A stretch of 64,000 bases of DNA from assembly GCA_947488615.1 (NCBI GenBank), contig CANKZU010000014.1, forward strand, positions 25,369 through 89,368. Reading direction: 5' to 3'. This document shows, piece after piece, positions 8,719 through 17,447 of the stretch. A model generated the notes under the pieces. It was not told the origin of the DNA, ran no database searches, and saw only the letters and a list, made by a program, of their open reading frames with translations. This stretch comes from an uncultured Aurantimonas sp. GTDB lineage: Bacteria; Pseudomonadota; Alphaproteobacteria; Rhizobiales; Rhizobiaceae. Positions within the stretch are counted from its first letter, which is position 1. Every line of letters begins with the position of its first letter. The translations under genes and the position numbers were made by a program.

Positions 8719-8976
8719 GCTTCCCCTCCAGTGATCAAGACGGAAAGCTGTTCCTTCTCGCCGATCACCGTCCGTGAGAGCCGTGTCCACAGTCGACCTC
8801 GCCTCCCCGGATGGACACCTTTCCACGGATTCTCTTAATTCGCCGTTGATGGGGGCTACGACGGGTTGGATGCTGCGGCCCCGCCCGACGGACAAGGGAA
8901 TTGGCGGAAAGCCGCGGAACGTCTATCGCTGTCCGGGGCATCGTCGCGGTTCGGCAGAAACCGCAGGAAGTCCTTT

Positions 8977-10341
8977 ATGGAGACCATCCCGGTTTTTCAT
9001 CATCCGCCTGCCGTCAAATCCCTGTCGGCGACGATCGCTGGAATGAGTTCGAACGTGTGCAAACTTGATCTGGACGACCAGACCATCGCCGTCATCGGAC
9101 TTGGCTATGTCGGCCTGCCCTTGGCGGCGGAGTTCGGCCGAAAGCGACGGGTCGTCGGCTTCGATATTCGCTCCGAGCGCATCGCGGAGCTTCAGGGCGG
9201 GCGGGACGCCACGCTGGAAGTCGATGCCGCCGGCCTGGCTGCGGCGGAGTTGGTGACCTTCACCACGAACCCGGAGGCGCTGAAGGCCTGCGGTGTCTTC
9301 ATCGTGACGGTTCCGACCCCCATCGACCGGGCCAACCGGCCGGATCTGGGCCCGCTGCTGCTGGCGAGTGAGACCGTGGGCAAGGCGATCTCGGAAGGCG
9401 CCGTCGTCATCTACGAATCGACGGTCTATCCCGGTTGCACCCGCGAGGTCTGCGTGCCGATCCTGGAGCGATTGTCAGGCCTGACGCTGAACGAGGGCTT
9501 CTTCCTCGGCTACAGTCCCGAACGAGCGAACCCTGGCGACAAGCAGCACCGGCTGACGACGATCATCAAGGTGACCAGCGGCTCGACGCCGGAAACGGCC
9601 GAGGCCGTCGACCGGCTCTACGGTTCGATCATCCCCGCCGGCACGCACAAGGCGAGTTCGATCGAGGTCGCCGAGGCGGCCAAAATCATCGAGAACACCC
9701 AGCGCGATCTCAATATCGCCCTGATGAACGAGCTGTCGATCATCTTCGACCGGCTCGGCATCGACACGCTGGACGTGCTGGCCGCCGCCCGGACGAAATG
9801 GAACTTCCTGCCGTTCAAGCCGGGCCTTGTCGGCGGTCACTGCATCGGCGTCGACCCCTACTATCTGACACACCGGGCGCAGGAGGTCGGCTATCACCCC
9901 GAGGTCATCCTGGCCGGCCGCCGGATCAACGACCGGATGGGGCATTATGTGGCGGACCAGGTCGCGCGATCGATGATGAGCCGGGGGTTGCCGGTGGTGG
10001 GGAGTCGGATTCTCGTCATGGGCATCGCCTTCAAGGAGAATTGTCCCGACCTTCGCAATTCGAAGGTCATCGACATCATCGAGGACCTGAGCAAGTGCAA
10101 TGCCCGGATCGACGTCTGGGACCCGTGGGTTTCGCCGGAGGACTGCCGCCGCGAATTCGGCTTCGACTGTCTGACGACGGCGCCGGACGAGGCGGTCTAT
10201 GACGGGATCGTTCTCGCCGTCGGGCATAGCCGGTTCGCCGAGATGGGAGCGGCCGCCATTCGCCGCTTGGGCAGGGAGGGCGCTGTGCTTTACGACGTCA
10301 AGGGCATCTTCGCGGAACACGAGACGGACGGGCGCCTTTGA
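8977..10341 (+). CDS. Nucleotide-sugar dehydrogenase (UDP-GlcNAc/UDP-glucose 6-dehydrogenase family, TviB/WbpA-like)
   Basis: This cytoplasmic enzyme oxidises C6 of a UDP-sugar to a uronic acid with NAD. The ATG at 8977 (METIPVF) has AGGAAG upstream. Residues about 37-47 hold the Rossmann motif [11 protein letters not shown]. The active-site region includes [20 protein letters not shown] (Lys near residue 236) and [15 protein letters not shown] with the catalytic Cys near residue 289. The [11 protein letters not shown] form is typical of the TviB/WbpA/WecC branch rather than UDP-glucose dehydrogenase Ugd. Length is 454 residues. It overlaps the epimerase gene by four bases, so the two probably supply an exopolysaccharide or capsule uronic acid. 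Confidence 0.88.
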   Translation: METIPVFHHPPAVKSLSATIAGMSSNVCKLDLDDQTIAVIGLGYVGLPLAAEFGRKRRVVGFDIRSERIAELQGGRDATLEVDAAGLAAAELVTFTTNPEALKACGVFIVTVPTPIDRANRPDLGPLLLASETVGKAISEGAVVIYESTVYPGCTREVCVPILERLSGLTLNEGFFLGYSPERANPGDKQHRLTTIIKVTSGSTPETAEAVDRLYGSIIPAGTHKASSIEVAEAAKIIENTQRDLNIALMNELSIIFDRLGIDTLDVLAAARTKWNFLPFKPGLVGGHCIGVDPYYLTHRAQEVGYHPEVILAGRRINDRMGHYVADQVARSMMSRGLPVVGSRILVMGIAFKENCPDLRNSKVIDIIEDLSKCNARIDVWDPWVSPEDCRREFGFDCLTTAPDEAVYDGIVLAVGHSRFAEMGAAAIRRLGREGAVLYDVKGIFAEHETDGRL

Positions 10342-11375
10342 TGACGATCCTGGTCACCGGCAATGCCGGCTTCATCGGCTTTCATGTGGTCCGGCGCCTC
10401 TTGGAACGCGGCGACAGCGTCGTCGGCTTCGATGTCGTCAACGACTACTATGACTCGGAACTCAAGGAAGCGCGGCTACGTGTTCTTCAGGAGGCGGCCG
10501 GCAAATCGAAGGGCGGTTACGTCTTCCTGCGAGCCGATCTCGCCGACCGCGACGCGGTGAACGCGTGCTTCGCGGAGCACCGGCCGGACCGGGTGATCCA
10601 CCTCGCCGCGCAGGCGGGCGTGCGCTTTTCCCTGGAAAATCCGCTCGCCTATGTCGAGAGCAACGTCGTGGCCTTCACCAACATCCTGGAGGCTTGCCGG
10701 TACAACCAGGTCCGGCATCTGACCTATGCCAGCACGTCCAGCGTCTACGGCGCCGATACGGCGATGCCGTTTTCCGAGCACCAGAGCGTCGACCATCCCT
10801 TGCAATTCTACGCGGCGACCAAACGCGCCAACGAATTGATGGCGCATTCCTACAGCCATCTGTTTCGGTTGCCGACGACCGGGCTGCGGTTCTTCACCGT
10901 CTACGGTCCCTGGGGCCGGCCGGACATGGCGCTGTTCCTGTTTACCCGCAACATCCTTGAGGGCAAGCCGATCAGGCTGTTCAACGACGGCAACCACACC
11001 CGCGACTTTACTTTCGTCGACGATATCGCCGAAGGCGTGATCCGGGCCAGCGACGACATCGCCCAGCCCGATCCGGACTGGAACAGCGACCGGCCCGATC
11101 CCGCGACGAGCAATGCGCCGTTCCGCCTGTTCAACATCGGCAACAACACGCCGGTGAAACTCCTCGATTATGTCGAGGCGCTGGAGGAGGCGCTCGGCCG
11201 CAAGGCGGAGCGCGAGCTGCTGCCGTTGCAGCCGGGCGACGTGCCCGACACCTTCGCCGACGTGAGCGAACTGGAGCGGGCGGTCGGCTACCGGCCGGCG
11301 ACGCCGGTGCGCGAAGGAGTGCAAGCCTTCGTGGACTGGTACCGGCGCTACTACGATGGCGGCGCGCGGGGCTGA
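10338..11375 (+). CDS. NAD-dependent epimerase, UDP-glucuronate 4-epimerase-like
   Basis: This is an extended short-chain dehydrogenase/epimerase of 345 residues. It has the glycine-rich NAD motif TGNAGFIG at residues 7-14, the family stretch [18 protein letters not shown] seen in UDP-glucuronate/GalA epimerases, ASTSSVYGA, and the catalytic YAATK (Tyr158, Lys162). The C-terminal substrate region includes [19 protein letters not shown]. Its start overlaps the stop of the dehydrogenase gene (ATGA). The pair converts a UDP-sugar to a uronic acid and then inverts C4, as in TviB/TviC and in rhizobial exopolysaccharide synthesis. Exact substrate is not decided by sequence. Confidence 0.88.
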   Translation: MMTILVTGNAGFIGFHVVRRLLERGDSVVGFDVVNDYYDSELKEARLRVLQEAAGKSKGGYVFLRADLADRDAVNACFAEHRPDRVIHLAAQAGVRFSLENPLAYVESNVVAFTNILEACRYNQVRHLTYASTSSVYGADTAMPFSEHQSVDHPLQFYAATKRANELMAHSYSHLFRLPTTGLRFFTVYGPWGRPDMALFLFTRNILEGKPIRLFNDGNHTRDFTFVDDIAEGVIRASDDIAQPDPDWNSDRPDPATSNAPFRLFNIGNNTPVKLLDYVEALEEALGRKAERELLPLQPGDVPDTFADVSELERAVGYRPATPVREGVQAFVDWYRRYYDGGARG

Positions 11376-11396
11376 GAGGATGGGGAGGGGCCCTCC

Positions 11397-12461
11397 CTAT
11401 CCCTTCAGGCGACGGTCGGTGAAATTGCGGCGATTGGCGGCGATGGCGCGGGTCGCGGCGAGGGCGTCGGCGTCGCCGGCCAGTGCCTCGATGCGGTCGA
11501 CCTGGTTGATGGCGACCAGTCGAAGCAGGTCCTCGCGCACCAATCCGCTCGCGTCGCGCGGCAAGCGCTCGACCGCCTGGACGACATCCGGGCGCGGCGC
11601 GGCGGCGGTGAGCAGGCGCTTTTCCAACGCGGGCGCGTCGTTGCCGGGCGCGGTCTCGACAAAGGCGTAGATACCGACCCCCTGGCGCTTGGGATAGGGA
11701 AAGGGCGACAGGGCATGGGCGACAATCGCCGGGTCCAACGCCAGCCGCGCGCCGATCGCCTTGCCCTCGGTATCCATGCGGTCATGGGTGCCTTCGCCGT
11801 CGGACCAGTTGAACAGGCCACGGGTGACGGCGTTGTAGAGCGGCTTGAAGGTCTGCATCCATAGCCGGGCCGGCAGGCTCTTGGTGGCCAGCAACTTTTT
11901 TTCCGCCGGGGTCAGCGCTTGCGGGCAGAAGCTGCGTTTCTGCTTGAGGAGATGGCGAAGGTCCTCGCGCGCCATCAGGCGGAAGAGTTTGGAGCGCCGG
12001 GCGAAGATGGTGGCGAGCTGCATGTCGATCAGCGCCGCCTTGCCGTCCGGAGTGATCAGCCAGTTCTGCGGCTTGGCGAGGTCGTTGTGGGTGATGCCGG
12101 CGCGGTGAATCTGCCGCAAAAGCCGCTTGGCGTCGCGGAAATAGGCCACGTCGCCGACCGGTTTGGCGACATGCAGCGGCGTGCCCTCGATCCACGAGCG
12201 GTAGAGCGCGCCCGTGTCGACGCCGAGCAGTTTCGGCGTCCCCGCCACCGCGTCGAGGGCCGCCAGAGCCCGGATTTCACGGCCGGCCAGATGCCAGGCA
12301 AGCGGCCGCGCCCAGCCCGCCGAACGGCTGACGCGGCGGCGCGTGACCGCCGTGTCGGGCGCGTTCTCCAGATGGCCGAAGGCGATCTCGCCGAAAATGT
12401 CGCGCTTGAGCACCGTACCGGCGACGAACGGGGCGGGAAGGCTCGGATAGGTTTGCTGCAT
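11397..12461 (-). CDS. Lipopolysaccharide-kinase-like protein with AMP-ligase-like C-terminal domain
   Basis: This is a 354-residue protein starting at the ATG at 12461 (MQQTYPSLPAPF). Residues about 50-190 look like a small protein-kinase-fold domain of the WaaP/RIO type: IHRAGITHNDLAKPQNWLI (catalytic Asp near 127, metal-binding Asn near 133) and AALIDMQLATIF (a variant DFG with Asp near 146). From about residue 245 the sequence resembles the C-terminal lid domain of acyl-CoA/AMP-forming ligases (GVGIYAFVETAPGNDAPALE, then VERLPRDASGLVREDLLRLV). The normal SGK catalytic lysine is replaced by Leu (SGL). It is convergent with the epimerase gene. Phosphorylation of a sugar or lipid A core is possible; function is not proven. 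Confidence 0.72.
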   Translation of the reverse strand: MQQTYPSLPAPFVAGTVLKRDIFGEIAFGHLENAPDTAVTRRRVSRSAGWARPLAWHLAGREIRALAALDAVAGTPKLLGVDTGALYRSWIEGTPLHVAKPVGDVAYFRDAKRLLRQIHRAGITHNDLAKPQNWLITPDGKAALIDMQLATIFARRSKLFRLMAREDLRHLLKQKRSFCPQALTPAEKKLLATKSLPARLWMQTFKPLYNAVTRGLFNWSDGEGTHDRMDTEGKAIGARLALDPAIVAHALSPFPYPKRQGVGIYAFVETAPGNDAPALEKRLLTAAAPRPDVVQAVERLPRDASGLVREDLLRLVAINQVDRIEALAGDADALAATRAIAANRRNFTDRRLKG

Positions 12462-12701
12462 GGGCCTCGTCAAACCGGAACGTCTCGCACTGGCGACCGC
12501 CTCACCGGATCTCACGTTCGATATGATCGCATTATCGACCGGGGATCGCCGAAAGGAAAGTCGGCAGTGACCACACTTAACGATCCATTCGCATTGAGCG
12601 GCATTCTTGGCCGGCACGCCCTTCCCATGGCGAGGCGACAATGAAATACAGGACTGACCTGCCGCCCGCATTCGCAACATTGTCAGCCGTCAGTCGAAGC
12701 C

Positions 12702-14513
12702 ATGTCCGTCGAGAGCGTCACCGATCCTGCCGCTGCGCCAACCGCACCGCAGGCGGAGGCGCCGGCCGAGCGCGAGGTGGCGCTGCCGGTCATGCTGCTT
12801 TTGGCGCTGGTCGTCGGCATCGTCGCGGGGCTTGGCGCCATCGCGCTCAAATATCTGATCACCTTCATCGTCAACCTGACCTTTTACGGCGAGGTCGGCC
12901 TCGGCCTGGAGCTCAATGTCTATGGGCCGCCGAGCCCGTGGGGCGTCGGGATCATCCTGGTGCCGGTGGTCGGCGGGCTGATCGTCGTCTGGCTGGTCCA
13001 GAACTTCGCCCCCGAGGCGCGGGGCAGCGGCGTGCCGCAGGTGATGTACGCGATCTACCATGACAATGGCGACGTGCGCGGCCGGGTCGCGGTGGTCAAG
13101 TCGCTGGCCTCGGCGATCTCGATCGGCACCGGCGCCTCGGTCGGCCGGGAAGGCCCGATCATCCAGATCGGCTCGTCCTTCGGCTCCGCCTTCGCGCGCA
13201 AGCTCAGGCTCGTTCGCCACCAGAAGATCACGCTGTTGTCGGCCGGCGCCGGCGCCGGCATCGCCGCGACCTTCAACACGCCCCTCGGCGGCGTCCTGTT
13301 CGCGTCAGAGGTGCTGCTGCCGGAGGTCTCGGCCCGCACCTTCCTGCCGGTCGGCGTCGCGGCGGCGACGGCGACCTATGTCTACAGCCTGGCGCTCGGC
13401 GTCGACGCGGCCTTCATCGTGCCGTTCGGTGGCCTGCCGCAGGTCGAGGCCGTCAGCGGCATCGAACTCGTCCTCGCCGCGCTGCTCGGCGTGGTGATGG
13501 GCTTTGCCGCCTTCGCCCTGATCAAGCTGCTCGCCCTGTCGGAGGATTGGTTCGCCGCGACCAAGCTCAACCCGTATTGGCAGAACGTCATCGGCATGAC
13601 CATCGTCGGCGTGACCGGCTATCTGTTCCTGCTGGTCACCGGCAACTACCATGTCTACAGCGCCGGCTACGCCACCATCCAGGACGTTCTCGACGGCGGC
13701 TACACCAGCGCGCTGTTGTTGCTGGCGCTGTTTCTCGGCAAGCTTCTGGCCACCTGCGCCAGCCTTGGCTCCGGCGCCTCGGGCGGCGTCTTCACGCCCA
13801 GCCTGTTCATGGGGGCGGCGCTCGGCGGGGCGGTCGGCGTCGTCGGAACGATCGTCGCGCCGGACGCCGGCATTTCCGTCGAAACCTTCGCCGTCCTCGG
13901 CATGGGCGCGATGATCGGCGGCGCCACCAGCGCCGCGATGACCGCGATCGTGATGATCTTCGAGATGACCCGCGACTATCACATCGTGCTGCCGCTGGTT
14001 TTGGCCGTCGCCTTCGCGATGGGCACGCGGCGCTGGCTGATTCTGACCGACGTCTACACCAACAATCTGAAGCGGCAGGGCCGGGCGGTGCCGACCGACC
14101 GGACCACCAACATGTTCCTCGTGCAGCCGGTCAGCGAGGTGATGGCGACGAATTTCGAGATTCTGCCGGGGGCGATGCGGGTCAGCGACGCGCTGAAGCA
14201 GCTCGATGTCGAGACCAGTCGGGTGATCCTGACCGATGGCGGCCGCATCAGCGGCTTCGTGCGCTTCGGCACGATTCCCTATCGCGCCGACCGCTTCACC
14301 ACGCAGACCCTCGCCGACATCGGCTCGTCGGAGTTCATCCTGGCCTCGACGCAGCACAATCTCAACACCGTCGTCACCCGCATGAACCGGCGCGGCCGCT
14401 CCTACGCGATCGTCGTCAACGACGTGCGCGGCCTGCCGCGGCCGGAGGACATCGCCGGGATCATCAGCCGCGAGGAAATCGCCCAGGCGGTGGTGCGGAA
14501 CCATTACGGGTGA
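12702..14513 (+). CDS. ClC-family chloride channel/transporter with C-terminal CBS domains
   Basis: This is a 603-residue ClC protein with about ten hydrophobic segments. The selectivity-filter motifs are clear: GSGVPQ (residues 108-113), GREGPIIQIG (148-157, with the gating Glu at 150) and GSGASGGVFTPSLFMGAALG. The C-terminal part, from about residue 460 (VSEVMATNFEILPGAMRVSD), is a CBS-domain pair that may sense nucleotides. The first 25 residues are Ala/Pro-rich and cytoplasmic. The gating Glu fits either a channel or a Cl/H exchanger. It stands alone, in a gap after the divergent kinase-like gene. Confidence 0.93.
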   Translation: MSVESVTDPAAAPTAPQAEAPAEREVALPVMLLLALVVGIVAGLGAIALKYLITFIVNLTFYGEVGLGLELNVYGPPSPWGVGIILVPVVGGLIVVWLVQNFAPEARGSGVPQVMYAIYHDNGDVRGRVAVVKSLASAISIGTGASVGREGPIIQIGSSFGSAFARKLRLVRHQKITLLSAGAGAGIAATFNTPLGGVLFASEVLLPEVSARTFLPVGVAAATATYVYSLALGVDAAFIVPFGGLPQVEAVSGIELVLAALLGVVMGFAAFALIKLLALSEDWFAATKLNPYWQNVIGMTIVGVTGYLFLLVTGNYHVYSAGYATIQDVLDGGYTSALLLLALFLGKLLATCASLGSGASGGVFTPSLFMGAALGGAVGVVGTIVAPDAGISVETFAVLGMGAMIGGATSAAMTAIVMIFEMTRDYHIVLPLVLAVAFAMGTRRWLILTDVYTNNLKRQGRAVPTDRTTNMFLVQPVSEVMATNFEILPGAMRVSDALKQLDVETSRVILTDGGRISGFVRFGTIPYRADRFTTQTLADIGSSEFILASTQHNLNTVVTRMNRRGRSYAIVVNDVRGLPRPEDIAGIISREEIAQAVVRNHYG

Positions 14514-14649
14514 GGGGCGATTTCGGCTAAGGTCGTCAAGCCGCCTTTCGGACCATATTGAGGGCCCCGTTGCAAGTTCACTATCGAAGCGGGGTTCGCG
14601 GGCGGGGGCGGTCGTCGAGCGCGCCGCAATGGGATTGGAGGAGGAAGCC

Positions 14650-15117
14650 ATGAGCGACTGGAACCTGCCCTGGAAGGGCGGATGCCGCTGCGGACAGGTG
14701 CGGTTTTCCGTCGGCGCGCCACCGCTTCTCGCCGCAGCCTGTCATTGTACGGGCTGCCAGCGGATGACCGCAAGCGCCTACTCGCTCAGCGTCGCGATCC
14801 CGAGCGAGGGCTTCGCGGTCACCCAGGGCGAGCCTGTCATCGGCGGCCTGCACGGCGCGTCGCAGCATTATTTCTGCCCGCGCTGCATGAGCTGGCTGTT
14901 CACCCGCCCCGAAAGCCTCGACTGGCTGGTCAATCTGCGCGCGACGATGCTCGACGACGCCGGCTGGTTCTCGCCCTTCGTCGAAATGTGGACGAGCGAG
15001 AAGCTGCCCTGGGCGATGACTCCGGCCGTCCACAGCTTCGCGGCGCTGCCTGCCCCGGAGGATTTCGAGGGGCTGATCAAGGCCTATGGGGAAGAGGCGC
15101 GGCGTCCGAGCGGGTGA
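14650..15117 (+). CDS. GFA-family protein (glutathione-dependent formaldehyde-activating fold)
   Basis: This is a 155-residue zinc-binding GFA/CENP-V fold protein. The ATG at 14650 has a strong ribosome site (GGAGGAGG). Zinc ligands are visible as GGCRCGQVRF (Cys12, Cys14), CHCTGCQR (Cys31, Cys33, Cys36) and FCPRCMSWLF. In this family only a few members act on S-hydroxymethylglutathione, and most have unknown substrates, so no enzyme name is given. No partner gene is close. Confidence 0.85.
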   Translation: MSDWNLPWKGGCRCGQVRFSVGAPPLLAAACHCTGCQRMTASAYSLSVAIPSEGFAVTQGEPVIGGLHGASQHYFCPRCMSWLFTRPESLDWLVNLRATMLDDAGWFSPFVEMWTSEKLPWAMTPAVHSFAALPAPEDFEGLIKAYGEEARRPSG

Positions 15118-15348
15118 AATCTCGCGCGGCGAGGGCGCTGGCAGGGGGCGTCCACGAAACCGGGCATCGCCGGGATCATCATCTGCTCGGAGATAGCCCG
15201 GGCGAAGGTGCGGGATGGTTACGGAGTGAGAGGGGCGGTTATTCACGAAAACGCTCTTCCGTATTGCGCCCGATATTGCTGGTAAGGCGTGTTTACGTAG
15301 CCGCTAAAAGCGGACATTGGAGATCAGAACCTACCAAGCATAGAACCG

Positions 15349-15861
15349 ATGAAGGGGGAGCCGTTGATTAGTGGCTCGCAACTCACTGTTGAATACGAGG
15401 GCACGGCGGACCGGCACGAGCTTTACATGAAATTCGGCATTGCGGCGGAAGCGGCGCAGCTCTTCGAGACCGAGTTGGGCACGCTGCTGCTGGGCCTTCG
15501 CGCTCTTGAGAATGATTGGCACATCAGCCCTGATGGCGCCGCCGCTCGAGAGGTGCTGGATTCGATTGACCGCAGCACCCTCGGACGACTGTTGAATGAC
15601 CTCAGGCGGCATCTCCGACTTGACGGTGGCTTGGAGGACCTCTTTTCGTCCGGCCTCAAGGCGAGAAACCAGCTGATGCATGGCTTCTTCGAAAGGCACA
15701 ATTTCAAGATCCAGACCCAGGAGGGTCGGGCGGAAATGGTCGCTGACCTTGACGATCTGCACGGCGAGCTGTTCAGGGCGTGGCGTTCCGCAGGCAAGCT
15801 CGCCACCATCATCGCGGAGATGGTGCGGCAACGCGGACGAGGCGGAGAGGACAGCGTATAG
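15349..15861 (+). CDS. Small alpha-helical protein with HEPN-type R-x4-H motif
   Basis: This is a 170-residue protein of unknown family. It is predicted mostly helical, with EAAQLFETELGTLLLGLRAL and TLGRLLNDLRRHLRLDG helices, followed by LKARNQLMHGFFERHN. The RNQLMH at residues 106-111 fits the R-x4-H signature (often RNxxxH) of HEPN ribonuclease domains, which are common in toxin-antitoxin and phage-defence systems. No nucleotidyltransferase partner is adjacent. The AT content just upstream is higher than around it, and no good ribosome site precedes the ATG, so the start may be a nearby TTG or GTG. HEPN membership is inferred from one motif only. Confidence 0.6.
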   Translation: MKGEPLISGSQLTVEYEGTADRHELYMKFGIAAEAAQLFETELGTLLLGLRALENDWHISPDGAAAREVLDSIDRSTLGRLLNDLRRHLRLDGGLEDLFSSGLKARNQLMHGFFERHNFKIQTQEGRAEMVADLDDLHGELFRAWRSAGKLATIIAEMVRQRGRGGEDSV

Positions 15862-15893
15862 GGGTGGCGGAGAAAGGCAGCCTTCCCCGCTTC

Positions 15894-16009
15894 GTCATCC
15901 TCGCGCGGAGCGCGGGGATCCATGCCAAGCCGGTTGAACCGCCAATTCGTCACCGGGGAGGATGGACAAATGTCGCGGCATGGATCCCCGGCCTGCGGCC
16001 GAGGATGAC
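15894..16009. repeat. Long palindromic repeat, copy 1 of 3
   Basis: The outer arms GTCATCCTCG and CGAGGATGAC and the inner arms GGGGATCCATGCC (15914-15926) and GGCATGGATCCCC (15977-15989) are exact inverted matches about 116 bases apart end to end. The interior includes CACCGGGGAGGATGGA and AATGTCGCGG. Closely similar copies lie at 16977-17090 and 30093-30210. This is a REP/BIME-like intergenic element. Confidence 0.8.
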
Positions 16010-16048
16010 GAGGCAGGCGACGCGCTTCCGCCCACAACCGTCCTTCTC

Positions 16049-16129
16049 CTATCCCCGCCCCAACCGCACCGCCCGGCCGAGCCGCTCCGGCGTCGGCAGC
16101 TTCGCGTTCTCGGCCGCCTCGTCTTCCAT
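16049..16129 (-). pseudogene. Remnant of a thioesterase C-terminus, copy 1
   Basis: Read on the minus strand, these 27 codons end AKLPTPERLGRAVRLGRG and a stop. The intact thioesterase at 30251-30748 ends AKLPKPDKIGRAVRLGRG. Nothing upstream on this strand matches the rest of the gene. It is a degenerate leftover of the same family, followed on the plus-strand left side by palindromic repeat copy 1, as at the intact gene. Confidence 0.6.
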
Positions 16130-16173
16130 GGACAGACGCGATGCAGGACTGGTCGCGACGCCCAATGGAGGTC

Positions 16174-16200
16174 GTCATCCCGGCTCAAGGCCGGGATGAC
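16174..16200. repeat. Short palindrome (REP-like hairpin)
   Basis: The arms GTCATCCCGGC and GCCGGGATGAC flank a five-base loop (tcaag). The same arms form the ends of the repeat copy at 30093-30210, so this is a half-unit of that family. Confidence 0.7.
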
Positions 16201-16530
16201 GATGTTTGGATGCCGGCGCCTCATGTTTCTGCGGAGCTTTCACAGGGAATGGCGGGGCGCGTGAATGCGGAAAAACCGCTTGCCCAAAAAAATTTCTCCC
16301 CACCCTTTTCCCCTCCCGCATACTTCCCTCACCGCCGGCCCACGGAACGGGCGCGAATGATCACCGGGATCGTTCGGGGGCCGGCGGGCGGTGTCCGCGA
16401 CGGGGCTTCTTCCGGAGAAGGCCCGGCCCGGACGGCCCCGAGCGCCCGCCGGACCGTCCCCCACTAGGAGGGGTCTGTGGATCGGTCCACTTGAACGTCC
16501 CGCAAGGGGTGTGAAGATCCGGCAGCGCAT

Positions 16531-16844
16531 GGGGCCTCGCCAGCGAGCGGCGGAAGCCGCGAAGCTTAAGGGCGGGGTGAGGAAACTCGCTCCGCTTGAA
16601 GGCCGAGGATGTCGCATCGCAGCGGGGGTGTCCCGCCAGCGAGGCGCAGCCGAAGCTGAGGGGCGGGGCACAGTGTTCAAGGGGTTGGGTCAACGCCGCG
16701 CGGGATGCCGGAGGCGGACCGTATTGACTTAAAACAGTCGGAGGGTTCGCCTCCGGCGTCCCACCGCTCGCCTCGTCAGAGACGAGACGGTTATCTGCCC
16801 CGCCCTTAAGCTCCTCGCTTAGCTCGTCGCTGGCGGGGGCCCCG
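16531..16844. repeat. Cluster of GC-rich repeats of about 40 bases (three copies)
   Basis: A motif of the form CCGCCAGCGA-N(10-20)-GAAGCTTAAGGGCGGGG occurs at 16531-16577 and 16629-16669 in plus orientation and at 16798-16844 inverted. Two further copies occur at 29868-29915 and 29927-29966. The copies differ by small changes and lie only in the two repeat-bearing regions beside the nitrate cluster. Confidence 0.65.
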
Positions 16845-16976
16845 AGGGCGGTGAATCGAAGAGAAGCGAAGGGAGGAGACGCCAGCTTTGGAGATTGAGC
16901 GACCGGTCGCTAACGTGGCGCGGGCGATGACGCGCGCCCTCTCGCCCCTTCGCACAAAAACAGCCCTCGACGCTTC

Positions 16977-17090
16977 GTCATCCTCGCGCTTGCGCGGGGA
17001 TCCATGCCAAGTCGCAGGAACCGCCAATCCGTCACCGGGGAGGATGGAAAATGTCGCGGCATGGATCCCCGGCCTGCGGCCGAGGATGAC
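16977..17090. repeat. Long palindromic repeat, copy 2 of 3
   Basis: Same arms as copy 1: GTCATCCTCG at the left, GGGGATCCATGCC and GGCATGGATCCCC inside, CGAGGATGAC at the right. The interior reads AGTCGCAGGAACCGCCAATC then GGAAAATGTCGCGG, close to the copy at 30093-30210. Confidence 0.8.
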
Positions 17091-17150
17091 GAGACAGACG
17101 ACGCGCGTCCGCCGAGCCTCCAGCGCTTCCGCCCACAACCGTCCTCCACC

Positions 17151-17323
17151 TCATCCCCGCCCCAACCGCACCGCCAGGCCCAGCCGGCCCGGCGTCGCCA
17201 GCTTCGCGTGTTCCGCCGCCACCCGGTCGAACACGTCGGCGGGGAAGGGCGCGACCTTCAGGCCGCCCGACGGATGGTTCTGGCCGATCGAGAGACTCAG
17301 GCTTTCCAGCGTCGCGGCGCGCC
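17151..17323 (-). pseudogene. Truncated thioesterase 3' end, copy 2
   Basis: On the minus strand an open frame of 57 codons reads RAATLESLSLSIGQNHPSGG, then LKVAPFPADVFDRVAAEHAK, and ends LGLAVRLGRG-stop. It matches the last 59 residues of the intact thioesterase at 30251-30748 almost throughout. The match ends at 17323 inside the gene, 125 bases from the nasA stop, so the N-terminal two thirds are missing. The frame is intact although the gene is not, which argues for truncation by rearrangement rather than slow decay. Confidence 0.75.
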
Positions 17324-17447
17324 GTCGCACCTTGTCATCCGGGGCTGTGCCGATTGCGGCAGGTGTTGTCGGGGAGGTGTCCTCGACAAGAGGCCTGATC
17401 GCGTATCCTGGCCGGCGTGGGGACAGCCCGTCGACTGCGTGCGGTCT

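Larger units (their letters stand above)
16724..17323 (+). repeat. Left copy of a ~600-bp imperfect direct repeat flanking the nitrate cluster
   Basis: Aligned in order with 29807-30432: TTGACTTAAAACAGTCGG, then TCGCCTCCGGCGTCCC, GAATCGAAGA, GGGAGGA, GCGGGCGATGACG, the long palindrome (16977-17090 against 30093-30210), GCCGAGCCTCCAGCGCTTCCG, and finally the thioesterase 3' end up to GTCGCGGCGCGCC (17323 against 30432), where the match stops abruptly. The GC-rich 40-base element inside is inverted relative to the right copy. Similarity is clear but imperfect, so the duplication is not recent. Confidence 0.75.
15862..17447. other. Repeat-rich region of 1.6 kb without an intact gene
   Basis: No coding frame here looks real. 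The stretch is built from two long palindromic repeats (15894-16009, 16977-17090), a short hairpin (16174-16200), several GC-rich repeats of about 40 bases (16531-16844), two remnants of a thioesterase 3' end (16049-16129, 17151-17323), and the left copy of a 600-base direct repeat (16724-17323). A purine run next to pyrimidine-rich DNA (about 16290-16320) has no assigned function. nasA ends at 17448. Confidence 0.75.

Noticed and set aside
15862..17447. CRISPR array or integrated phage in the repeat-rich region
   Set aside because: Repeats are long, few, imperfect, partly inverted and not evenly spaced; no cas, integrase or phage gene is near.
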